Of a stretch of 64,000 nucleotides of DNA, positions 1 through 7,597 are shown piece after piece. The notes under the pieces were generated by a model. That model saw nothing but the letters and a program-made list of their open reading frames with translations, had not been told where the DNA came from and did not search any database. The translations under genes were made by a program, and so were the position numbers. Origin of the DNA: Eubacteriales bacterium (GTDB lineage Bacteria; Bacillota; Clostridia; Lachnospirales; Lachnospiraceae); contig JAUNOY010000003.1 in assembly GCA_030536995.1 (NCBI GenBank), forward strand, positions 1-64,000, in the 5' to 3' direction. Numbering within the stretch: the first letter of the stretch is position 1; every line of letters begins with the position of its first letter.

Positions 1-630
1 CCGCAACAAACAGGTGCTATGCACCCAGCCGGGAGCATAGCGCCGTTTGTTGTCAACAGCCCGTTTCACGGTCTGCGTGTAGTTCCTTGTAAACTGACCT
101 AAATAATCTTTAAAATATTTTCCTTCTAAATTCCCCCAAAAAGTGATATATATTATTTTGCTCATTCCCATAATAATTAAATATGAAAACTCCCACAAAT
201 ATGCCTGAAAAAACGAACATTTGTAAAAACAATATAAAAATAATACCGGAAAGATGTTACCGGATTTTGTCACGGGCATCGAAAAATACGACCCCCAATA
301 TTGCGCAGTAAGTGAGATAATCATTCCAACAAAGAACAAAACTTCCATATTAGGACACTTGTTCATCCTCCATGCCAGTACCATATATATTATAAGTCCA
401 ACAAAGTATATGAATATCACACTGTTCATGTACTGTATTTCATCTTTTAATTCCAAAAATGTCTTGGGAAATGTATAAACTGTTACCATCAGAAATGTAT
501 AAAATCCCCACTCAGTCAAATAATGTCTTCGCTCCATCCGCTCTCTCTTCGGGAACGTTTTTCCGAAAAACCAGATTCCGATTCCCGTCTCCAGAAATGT
601 AGCAATAGAGTATAAAAGAATCTTCAGCAT
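1..630 (-). pseudogene. Truncated third AgrC-like histidine kinase (N-terminal half only)
   Basis: Reading leftwards from an ATG at 630, preceded by the same GGGGGTGATGAG Shine-Dalgarno as its two downstream-numbered paralogues, the frame encodes a membrane sensor domain nearly identical at its start (MLKILLYSIATFLETGIGIW). It follows the paralogues to about position 101 (residue ~176, near KYFKDY). It then continues as an unrelated sequence through a palindrome to the window edge without a stop. The dimerisation and GHKL ATPase parts are missing within the window, so this copy cannot be a working kinase unless the paralogous sequence resumes outside. It is the last gene of the regulator-kinase-kinase-kinase array. 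Truncation by an inserted repeat or by recombination is my inference. Confidence 0.75.
4..52. repeat. Strong imperfect palindrome (REP-like hairpin) at left edge
   Basis: CAACAAAC (4-11) pairs with GTTTGTTG (45-52). Inside it GGT pairs with GCC, and GCTATGC (16-22) pairs with GCATAGC (35-41). The result is an 18-bp stem with one bulged base and a 12-nt loop. It lies just past the point (about 101) where similarity of the broken kinase gene to its paralogues stops. I infer a palindromic repeat unit or the end of an inserted element; the window edge hides the rest. Confidence 0.6.
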
Positions 631-659
631 CTCATCACCCCCGGTATTCCAAATTTTTC

Positions 660-2123
660 TCACAACACATTGTTTATCAATATTTTCACTTCAAAAGTCT
701 TATCATCGTACGCAAAATCCATCTCTCCGTTATATTGATTTACTATATGCTGTACACTTGCAATTCCCCATCCATGTTTTTCGCCCTTATCCGATATAAA
801 CCTTTCTTTTTTCATTACAGCTTTTTTTATACACGAATTTTTTATTTTTATAAGGAAAAAATCATTCCTATTTTTCATGGTAAGATTTACTATTCGTTTT
901 CCTTCTTCACACTTCTGTGATGCTTCGATAGCATTATCCAGTAAATTCCCCATTACAATTACAAAATCTGTTTCTTTCAAAGGAATGGTATCAACATCCA
1001 AATCGCAGAAAAATTTTATATCTGCATCCTTCATAACTCGGAATTTAACATTTAAGATAAAATCCAGATTTTGAATCCCCGTCCATGTACACCCTTCCTG
1101 ATCACTTAAAGTACACTGAACATCTTTCAAAAAGTCCAAAACATCATCTATTTTCCCATTTACTAAACACTCCGTTATATAGGAAATAAGATGTTTTTCA
1201 TCATGTATCAAACATTTAATTTTTTTATATGTCCTGCTTAATTCTCTGTATTGAGATTCTACTGTGTCATTACGTATTTCTAACAACTGCTTCTCTGTTT
1301 CCACAAGTTTACCATAAATTTTCACGCCCAAAATTAATCCCACTGTCATAACAATAACAACTAAAAGAAGTGAAAATATTATATCAATTTTTTCAATCTT
1401 GCCTCTTCCAAATTTAACAGCAGATCCCATAATTCTCCAAACAATTATATTCATAAGTAAAAATATTTTACTATTTTTAATCAACAATTCTCTCAAAATA
1501 TGTTTGGTTGATAAAAATTTCAATATATAATATAAAAGAACATTTAACAATAGCCAATATACAATTTCACTATATGTATGCAGTCTGGGATATAAAAAAT
1601 ATTCTTTAAAATACCCTTTTCTTATTGTGCCCGATAAAGTAATATAGACAACTTTAGCAGTTCCTGTAATCACCAATATAAACAAATTCCATAAATATGC
1701 CTGAAAAAACGAACACTCATAAAATATAAACAGAAATAAAACCGGAATAACTCCTCCCAATATAATATACGGTATTGATATATAAGAATCCCAATACTGT
1801 CCTATTATCAAAACAATCATCCAATAAAAAAACACACGCCCTTTCCAAAATTCTTTCCATATAAAATTAAAAAGAAAATCTATTAGTATCAATAGCAAAT
1901 ATATAACCCCTGATAACCAGCCATGTATTTTTTTATTTTCAGGTAATATATACAGATTAAGCACAGCACATGAAGACACAAACATATAAGTATATAATCC
2001 CCACTCCGCAAAATAATGCCTTCTCTCCATCCTTTCTCTCTTCGGGAACATTTTTCCGAAAAACCAGATTCCGATTCCAGTCTCCAGAAATGTAGCAACA
2101 CCGTATAAAAGTATCTTCAGCAT
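660..2123 (-). CDS. GHKL sensor histidine kinase (AgrC-like), tandem copy
   Basis: The product is 487 aa from the ATG at 2123, chosen because GGGGGTGATGAG lies directly upstream; a longer GTG start at 2156 overlaps the preceding stop. The N-terminal half has six or so hydrophobic segments (about residues 3-275), followed by a linker helix. The conserved phosphoacceptor-region motif is IHDEKH and the ATP-binding N-box is MGNLLDNAIEAS, with a late G-box (HGWGIASVQHIVNQYNGEM). This is the peptide-sensing kinase family (HATPase_c_5) that works with LytTR regulators. It is the second kinase downstream of the regulator and a clear duplicate of the gene at 2153-3625: the last ten residues and the first ~35 are nearly the same. 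The signal sensed is unknown. Confidence 0.9.
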   Translation of the reverse strand: MLKILLYGVATFLETGIGIWFFGKMFPKRERMERRHYFAEWGLYTYMFVSSCAVLNLYILPENKKIHGWLSGVIYLLLILIDFLFNFIWKEFWKGRVFFYWMIVLIIGQYWDSYISIPYIILGGVIPVLFLFIFYECSFFQAYLWNLFILVITGTAKVVYITLSGTIRKGYFKEYFLYPRLHTYSEIVYWLLLNVLLYYILKFLSTKHILRELLIKNSKIFLLMNIIVWRIMGSAVKFGRGKIEKIDIIFSLLLVVIVMTVGLILGVKIYGKLVETEKQLLEIRNDTVESQYRELSRTYKKIKCLIHDEKHLISYITECLVNGKIDDVLDFLKDVQCTLSDQEGCTWTGIQNLDFILNVKFRVMKDADIKFFCDLDVDTIPLKETDFVIVMGNLLDNAIEASQKCEEGKRIVNLTMKNRNDFFLIKIKNSCIKKAVMKKERFISDKGEKHGWGIASVQHIVNQYNGEMDFAYDDKTFEVKILINNVL

Positions 2124-2149
2124 CTCATCACCCCCGGTATTCCAAATTT
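2124..2149 (-). repeat. Relic of the response-regulator 3' end between the two kinases
   Basis: Between kinase copies the minus strand reads TTGGAATACCGGGGGTGATGAG, which corresponds to the final codons of the regulator (L-E-Y-W-G-stop at 3630) with one substitution. The identical unit also precedes the broken third copy (631-656). The duplicated unit therefore began inside the regulator gene and carried the kinase Shine-Dalgarno along. Confidence 0.8.
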
Positions 2150-2152
2150 TTC

Positions 2153-3625
2153 TCACAATACATTGTTTATCAATATTTTCACTTCAAAAGTCTTATCATC
2201 GTACTCAAAATCCATCTCTCCGTTATATTGATTTACTATGTACTGCGCGCTTGCAATTCCAAGCCCATGTTTTTCCTTTTCCTCTTTATCTGTTACAAAC
2301 CTCATTTTATCTCTGGACGCTTTTTTCATACATGAATTTTTAATTTTCAGCATAAACATTTGATTCATATTTTTCATATTTAACTCAATAAATCTTTCTC
2401 CCTCCGGACATTTCTCAGACGCTTCAATGGCATTATCCAGTAAATTTCCCATGAGAATTACAAAATCTGACTCTTCCATTGGTATGTATTCAACATTTAG
2501 ATTACATAGAAACTTTATCTTTGCCTCTTCCATTTTTCGATATTTAATGTTTAAAATAAGATTCAGGCTTTTAATCCTGCTCCAGATTTTTCCCTCTCTT
2601 GCAACTAATGTGTCCTGAAAGTTTTGTAAAAACTCAGCCGCAGTTTTGTTTTCCCCTTTTCTTAAACATTCCGCAACATAAGAAACCATATGTTTTTCAT
2701 CGTGAACCAGCTGTCTGTATTTTTCGTATGAAAGACTCATCTCCTCATATTGAGCCTGTACCGCATGATTTCTTGCATTGAGAAGAAATTTTTCCTTTTC
2801 TATAACCTTACCATAAACTTTTGCAAAAATTATAATCAGGAATAAAATCATTCCTACAAATAATATCATAATAAAGGATAAGTTATCATTCTCAATTTTC
2901 CCAAGACCATAATCAACTAATATATGTATAATCAAAACTATTGCCACATTAGCAATTAATAACATTTTCTTATGTAATAATAAAAGTTTTTCAATTACTA
3001 TTTTGCTTAATTTAAATCTAAGTAAAAAACACATTATCAGACAAATAAGAATCCACCAAACCACCTCACTATATGTATGATTTCTCGGAGGCAAAAAGTA
3101 ATCATAAAAATAATTCCCTTTGAATACTCCACAAAAAGTGATATAGACTACCTTAATTATTCCAATAATAACCGAATAAGAAACTTCCCATAAATATGCC
3201 TGAAAAAATGAACATTCCCAAAAACAGTATAGAAATAAAACAGGAAAAACATTTCCCGTTAATACCATTGGTGTTGAAAAATATGATGCCCAATTTTGTA
3301 CAGTTAGAGATATAATCATACCTGAAAATAATAATAATTGTATATCGGGATGCTTTTTCTTTTTCCATGCCGCATATAAATATAGTATAAGCAGAACACA
3401 ATATATAATTATCACCATATTCATGTAACCTTTTTTATTTTTTAACTCCAAAAATGAACTTGGAAATGAATATGCTGTCACCATCAGAAATGTATAAAAT
3501 CCCCACTCAGTCAAATAATGTCTTCGCTCCATCCGCTCTCTCTTCGGGAACATTTTTCCGAAAAACCAGATTCCGATTCCAGTCTCCAGAAATGTCGCAA
3601 TACCATATAAAAGAACCTTCAGCAT
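2153..3625 (-). CDS. GHKL sensor histidine kinase (AgrC-like), regulator-proximal copy
   Basis: This 490-aa kinase starts at an ATG whose Shine-Dalgarno is formed by the last codons and stop of the regulator (GGGGGTGATGAG), so the two genes are translationally coupled. Hydrophobic segments fill roughly residues 3-280. The catalytic part shows VHDEKH (the phosphoacceptor-region motif of this family), the N-box LMGNLLDNAIEAS, and the G-box GLGIASAQYIVNQYNGEM. It is expected to autophosphorylate on sensing an extracellular, probably peptide, signal and pass phosphate to the LytTR regulator. No AgrB/AgrD pair is visible nearby, so the inducing peptide is unidentified. Being next to the regulator, it is probably the ancestral copy. 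Confidence 0.92.
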   Translation of the reverse strand: MLKVLLYGIATFLETGIGIWFFGKMFPKRERMERRHYLTEWGFYTFLMVTAYSFPSSFLELKNKKGYMNMVIIIYCVLLILYLYAAWKKKKHPDIQLLLFSGMIISLTVQNWASYFSTPMVLTGNVFPVLFLYCFWECSFFQAYLWEVSYSVIIGIIKVVYITFCGVFKGNYFYDYFLPPRNHTYSEVVWWILICLIMCFLLRFKLSKIVIEKLLLLHKKMLLIANVAIVLIIHILVDYGLGKIENDNLSFIMILFVGMILFLIIIFAKVYGKVIEKEKFLLNARNHAVQAQYEEMSLSYEKYRQLVHDEKHMVSYVAECLRKGENKTAAEFLQNFQDTLVAREGKIWSRIKSLNLILNIKYRKMEEAKIKFLCNLNVEYIPMEESDFVILMGNLLDNAIEASEKCPEGERFIELNMKNMNQMFMLKIKNSCMKKASRDKMRFVTDKEEKEKHGLGIASAQYIVNQYNGEMDFEYDDKTFEVKILINNVL

Positions 3626-3629
3626 CTCA

Positions 3630-4334
3630 TCACCCCCAATATTCCAAAAGCGCCTCTCTCACAGCAGTTATACCTCTCTTTCGAATGGGAAGAATCATTC
3701 CATCACGCATATATACTTCCCCCTCTTTCAGTTTCATAACATGCTTAATGTTTATGATAAATCCTTTTTCTATCATCATAAACTCATCTGATTTTAACTC
3801 CTCTATCATTTCATCCAGTGATTTTCGCATTTTGCACTCGCCATACATATGTATGATAACAGTGTATTTCCCCTCCTTCCGCATGTACATAATATCCGAA
3901 TAGTTTAATTTTTCTATCTCTCCTCTCTTTTGTACTACCAGATAACTTTTTTCCCTTTCCTGCAGAATCGGAATCAGAGCATCATATGCTTTCTCCAGTT
4001 TTTCTTCCAGCATTTGTTTGGGAATGTATCGCCAGGTATTCACCTCAAAGGCTTCCATCATATAGTTCATATAATTGGTAATAAAAATAATAATCGGATC
4101 CGGATATCTGATTCTGATAGCCTGTGCAGCTTCCAGTCCTTTTACCTTCGGCATCTCCATATCCAATATATATACATCAAAGGTTTCCTCCTGTATTCCT
4201 GCCACAAACCACTCCGCACTCTGGTAAACCGTCACTTTACATTCAACGCCTTTTCCTGCAAAATAATCCTCTGTAATTTGCCTTTCCTTTTGCAGATAAT
4301 ATTCCTCATCATCTACAATCGCAATTCTGATCAT
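3630..4334 (-). CDS. LytTR-family response regulator (AgrA/LytR type)
   Basis: The product is 234 aa. I chose the ATG at 4334 because AGGAGAAAAAGG precedes it; a TTG at 4352 would add six residues. The receiver domain (1-~120) has the acidic pair IVDDEE and the phosphoacceptor Asp in VYILDMEMPKVKG. The LytTR DNA-binding domain (~135-234) has the typical start of a basic strand (YLVVQKRGEIEKLNYSDIMYMRKEGKY region) and ends in a short tail. It is co-transcribed with the kinases that follow. A direct-repeat promoter at 4690-4748 of the same design as the surface-protein promoters suggests autoregulation; binding by this protein is inferred. Confidence 0.92.
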   Translation of the reverse strand: MIRIAIVDDEEYYLQKERQITEDYFAGKGVECKVTVYQSAEWFVAGIQEETFDVYILDMEMPKVKGLEAAQAIRIRYPDPIIIFITNYMNYMMEAFEVNTWRYIPKQMLEEKLEKAYDALIPILQEREKSYLVVQKRGEIEKLNYSDIMYMRKEGKYTVIIHMYGECKMRKSLDEMIEELKSDEFMMIEKGFIINIKHVMKLKEGEVYMRDGMILPIRKRGITAVREALLEYWG

Positions 4335-4421
4335 CCTTTTTCTCCTTCTCAAACATATAAAATCTGAATGTTCTTACATCCCAAAAATAACTTTCTTATT
4401 CATTGACTTTCTGTTTCCTGA

Positions 4422-4550
4422 TTACCGATACCATCCCAGAAGATTTCCCAGACTTTGGGATACCGTATTTTTTATAAGAATTCCTTTATAATGCTGACTC
4501 TGCATAGTAAACATCATAACATATAATTCCTGTTTTTTCTCATATATCAT
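4422..4550 (-). CDS. Possible 42-aa peptide in the regulator leader
   Basis: An ATG-initiated frame of 42 codons lies in the roughly 350-nt leader between the regulator's predicted promoter and its start. It begins MIYEKKQELYV and ends SQSLGNLLGWYR. The Shine-Dalgarno is weak: AGGAAG lies about 12 nt upstream. Peptide-sensing kinases often have their signal encoded nearby, so it is worth noting, but there is no clear double-glycine leader or AgrD-like pattern. It may be a chance frame. Confidence 0.22.
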   Translation of the reverse strand: MIYEKKQELYVMMFTMQSQHYKGILIKNTVSQSLGNLLGWYR

Positions 4551-4689
4551 GCTCTTTTTAGACTTCCTTTTATTTTTCTCTATTTTCGCCTATCTGATAG
4601 GCATAATACGCGTTTTACTTTTCTTATCAGTATTGATAAAATACCAGATAAGAGATTATTGTCATTTACAGGTTCTCTAATCAGGATTA

Positions 4690-4748
4690 ATTTTATTTCA
4701 TTTTTTATTTTTTTGCAGCAAATGTCCGTTAAAATACAGTTAAGTGTC
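4690..4748 (-). promoter_or_regulatory. LytTR-type direct-repeat promoter of the regulator-kinase operon
   Basis: On the minus strand the half-sites GACACTTAAC (4748-4739) and GACATTTGCT (4726-4717) are 22 bp apart. Exactly 31 bp from the second half-site start lies the -10 TAAAAT (4695-4690). There is no good -35, as expected of an activator-dependent promoter. On the plus strand the same stretch contains GTTAA at 11-bp steps. Start of transcription would be near 4683, leaving a leader of about 350 nt. The rest of 4551-4944 shows no gene. Confidence 0.6.
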
Positions 4749-4883
4749 CGTTAAATACCCTATTTGAGCAAATCTGCCGATATGGGGTATGCTGGCTTCC
4801 GGAGCCGGATGGATTTCTCTGAATTATGCCAGATTTGTTTCTGACAGTAATTTCTGAGTTCTCTGTTTTTCTTATCTCTTTTC

Positions 4884-4927
4884 ATAAAAAAACAGGGGCT
4901 GTCGGTTTTCCCGACATCCCCTGTTTC
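4884..4927 (-). terminator. Rho-independent terminator after the 4945-7125 gene
   Basis: On the minus strand AACAGGGGATGTCGG pairs with CCGACAGCCCCTGTT and is followed by a run of seven T. It lies 18 nt after the stop codon. Confidence 0.8.
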
Positions 4928-4944
4928 CATGTGACTGAAGCGTC

Positions 4945-7125
4945 TTATTTGATGGTTATTTTTATTGTTTTTGAATATGCGCCTTTTGTGGTGTGCTCAC
5001 CGTTTTCATCACGGACGATACTGCGCATACGGAAATAATAACTGTTATTTTTCTTTAAAGCTTTTGTGGTGTAACTTCCTTTCGTATCGGGAAGCCTTGT
5101 CAGTTGCTGATAGCTTTTATCTTTGGCATTGCGGTAGTAGATTATATATTCGCATTTCCCGTTCCGATAAGCAGCGGGAGTTGGTTTCCAGGTAAGTTTT
5201 GCTTTATAGCCTGAAACAGCCTGCACTTTCAGCGAAGGAGTTTTTGGAATGGTAAATGCTATAATCTGACTTTCATTATAGGCTGAATAGTAATTTTTAC
5301 CGTTCACTTTATTATAAGCCCGTACAATAACTTTATAACGCTGACCTGCTTCCAGTCCTTTAATGGTTACAGAACCAATCGTTTTTTTAACTGATACACG
5401 CTTAATGGTTTTTCCTGTATCACTATCCTTGACATAGACAATATATCCGTCAGGGGATATTTTCGCATGATTCCAGCTGCAGGTAAGAGAATCCTTTGTC
5501 CTGCCGGACAGCTTTACCCCTGTTACCGCTGCCGGACGGTAAACCTGTACCTTCTGTATCTCGGAAGGAAGACTGAAGAATTTTTTCTTTCCATCTTTGG
5601 CATATCCCCGTACACTGAGATAATAAGTTCCTTTCTTTACATTTTTGAAGGTAACCTTTGTAGTGTTTTTGTCTTTAAGAGTATATTTCTCAACACTGGG
5701 AACCGTCTGAGTTACCTCTTTATCACTCCGATCACGATAAAGAAATGTTTTTTCCGGTTTGATTCCAAGCACATAATCGTATGCATCTGCATATTTGTCC
5801 CTGTTTTCCAAAGTCACCGTTACTGTTGAACCATTTACAGTAACTTTACCGATTTTCGGCTGAACCGGTGTATTTATTTTAACCGTTGCTTTTTTCGGCG
5901 GACTCCATATTGTCCATGTTTTATCTTTTTTCAAACCACGGACACTGATATAATAATCTACGGCTTCAGATACGTATTGAAATTTCACTTGATTCTTCTT
6001 ATTGTCAACCTTTTGTTCAGTAAAAACTTCCGCCAGAATTAATTCATTCGGGTAGGACATATCAGGTTCCTCTGGTTCGTATTCAATAATCTGAGACAGT
6101 ACATATTCATATTTCACAATATCAGGATGCTCTCCCTCAATAGAAACATCGATGACATTTCCAGACACGACTGGTTTATTCAATTTAAGCACGGGGGTTT
6201 CTGCTGTTTTCCCGTTACTTCTAAATTTAATCCCCATGGAAGAAGCATAAGCCTCTGCATAAGAACCTGTCTCTCCAATAATCGTTATACTGTCTTCAAT
6301 TCCCCAGAAAGCGGTTGCAGATATCTCTTTCACATTGGAAGGAATATAAAGTTCTTTTAAACTGTAACAATTCTTAAATGCACCGTCATCAATCGCTTCC
6401 ACGCTTGTTCCTATATCCACTTTTTTTAAATTAATGCAGTCACTATACTCACTGGTTTTTATACGACGATAACCATTTCCCGTATGTACATATTCCAGCA
6501 TTTTACATTCGCTTGCTATAAATTCTCCATAAATCATTGAAATATGATCCGGAATAATAATCTCGCGGATGTTAGATTCTGCAAACATACAGGTTTCGTA
6601 ATAACCATCCCCTATCTCTCGAATGGTATCTGGGAATTTTACCCTTTCAACCTCATTGTACATCCATGGAAACTCAGTTACCGGTGTACCATATAACCCG
6701 CTCTTTATAGAAATATCTCCTCTCAGACCTGCTGCACTATACCAAGTTCTCTCGTTTCCTGAATACCGAACGCCGTCAATCTCTACCTTATCCTCTCCTT
6801 TGCCATTTACAGGACGTTCTCTTACTATCAGATTTATTTTTTCATTATCCTTAAGGTCATTATAAAGATAAGTGTAGCGATAACACTCAACGGTAAGCCC
6901 CTCACAGCCATCGAAGATATTTTTCCCTACCTCAAAGAAGGCTGATTCAACGGTTACTTTTTTCAGTTTTGTACAATTCTGAAAAGCTTTGTCTGCTATG
7001 GAGTATACAAACAAGTCTTTCGTTCCGTCACTGACGTATTCTTTCAGAGTAAGATTCTCAGGCACGTCCTCTGTGTAGCCTACGATTCCACAGGTATCCC
7101 TTCCGGTATCTTTGCGGTATATCAC
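4945..7125 (-). CDS. BspA-like LRR/Fn3 surface protein, main part (frameshifted from its signal peptide)
   Basis: This 726-codon frame starts at a GTG (7125) that overlaps the stop of the upstream signal-peptide frame. Residues ~15-330 contain BspA-type leucine-rich repeats (CTKLKKVTVES, CINLKKVDIGTSVEAIDDGAFKNCYSLKELYIPSNVKEI split across repeats). Three to four fibronectin-III-like modules follow, at about 340-440, 445-545, 545-640 and 640-726. The last two match the C-terminal pair of the 11550-15853 genes, ending YSKTIKITIK. There is no LPXTG sorting motif. Inserting one G so that GAGTGATA becomes GAGGTGATA joins the two frames into one open product. Either a recent frameshift or stop-start coupling is possible; the intact frame downstream argues for a recent event. 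The likely role is an extracellular adhesin. Confidence 0.85.
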   Translation of the reverse strand: MIYRKDTGRDTCGIVGYTEDVPENLTLKEYVSDGTKDLFVYSIADKAFQNCTKLKKVTVESAFFEVGKNIFDGCEGLTVECYRYTYLYNDLKDNEKINLIVRERPVNGKGEDKVEIDGVRYSGNERTWYSAAGLRGDISIKSGLYGTPVTEFPWMYNEVERVKFPDTIREIGDGYYETCMFAESNIREIIIPDHISMIYGEFIASECKMLEYVHTGNGYRRIKTSEYSDCINLKKVDIGTSVEAIDDGAFKNCYSLKELYIPSNVKEISATAFWGIEDSITIIGETGSYAEAYASSMGIKFRSNGKTAETPVLKLNKPVVSGNVIDVSIEGEHPDIVKYEYVLSQIIEYEPEEPDMSYPNELILAEVFTEQKVDNKKNQVKFQYVSEAVDYYISVRGLKKDKTWTIWSPPKKATVKINTPVQPKIGKVTVNGSTVTVTLENRDKYADAYDYVLGIKPEKTFLYRDRSDKEVTQTVPSVEKYTLKDKNTTKVTFKNVKKGTYYLSVRGYAKDGKKKFFSLPSEIQKVQVYRPAAVTGVKLSGRTKDSLTCSWNHAKISPDGYIVYVKDSDTGKTIKRVSVKKTIGSVTIKGLEAGQRYKVIVRAYNKVNGKNYYSAYNESQIIAFTIPKTPSLKVQAVSGYKAKLTWKPTPAAYRNGKCEYIIYYRNAKDKSYQQLTRLPDTKGSYTTKALKKNNSYYFRMRSIVRDENGEHTTKGAYSKTIKITIK

Positions 7126-7385
7126 TCGTAAACAAACTGATCGGAAGACAGCTCTGTCTCTGTAAAAACAGCGGATTCTGACAATACATCCGGTGTCTCA
7201 AACATGACTTCCGTTCCATCATCAAAGACGTTCTCAGTCAATTCACTTGAGGGAAGCTCTTCTGTCTGCCCTACAGTTCCGCCATCTGTAAACACATCCT
7301 TCTCCGACGCATACACCGATACCGAGAGCAGCGTTAACGTAATTGCAGCTGTCAACATAACATTTTTCAACTTTTTCATAAGCAT
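7122..7385 (-). CDS. Signal peptide and acidic linker of the split LRR/Fn3 surface protein
   Basis: The product is 87 aa from an ATG with AAAGGAGG six nt upstream. It carries a Sec signal peptide (MKKLKNVMLTAAITLTLLSVSVYA) and an acidic linker resembling the paralogues (VFDDGTEVMFETPDVLSES), then stops at FVYE. The stop overlaps the GTG of the next frame (GAGTGA). The signal peptide has no other purpose on its own, so I regard it as the 5' piece of the 4945-7125 gene. It is preceded by the direct-repeat promoter shared with the other surface genes. Confidence 0.75.
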   Translation of the reverse strand: MLMKKLKNVMLTAAITLTLLSVSVYASEKDVFTDGGTVGQTEELPSSELTENVFDDGTEVMFETPDVLSESAVFTETELSSDQFVYE

Positions 7386-7429
7386 TCCATGCCTCCTTTA
7401 CATGATAATTGGAATATATTTTATGTCTT

Positions 7430-7487
7430 ATTGTACCACAGGAGAAAATCATATTTGTAATATGACCTTTATCAGCCTTGAAATGAC
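7430..7487 (-). promoter_or_regulatory. LytTR-type direct-repeat promoter of the split surface gene
   Basis: On the minus strand GTCATTTCAA (7487-7478) and GTCATATTAC (7466-7457) are 21 bp apart, and the -10 TACAAT (7435-7430) starts exactly 31 bp after the second half-site start. This is the same geometry as at 4690, 11409, 13553 and 15652. Confidence 0.6.
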
Positions 7488-7540
7488 CTTGAAATGCTGT
7501 TGAGACTTGTTTCATAATAAATTTTCACCAGATTAGTAAA

Positions 7541-7582
7541 AATGATTCGTCCACTGCACTTTAATACAGTGGACGAATCATT
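7541..7582. terminator. Perfect 16-bp hairpin terminator
   Basis: AATGATTCGTCCACTG (7541-7556) pairs perfectly with CAGTGGACGAATCATT (7567-7582), with a 10-nt loop. On the minus strand it follows the 7598 stop and leads into five T. Confidence 0.8.
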
Positions 7583-7597
7583 GATTTATGACTTAGT

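Noticed and set aside
3454-4367. Plus-strand open frames across the regulator and kinase genes
   Set aside because: They are antisense to clearly conserved minus-strand domains and have no ribosome sites.
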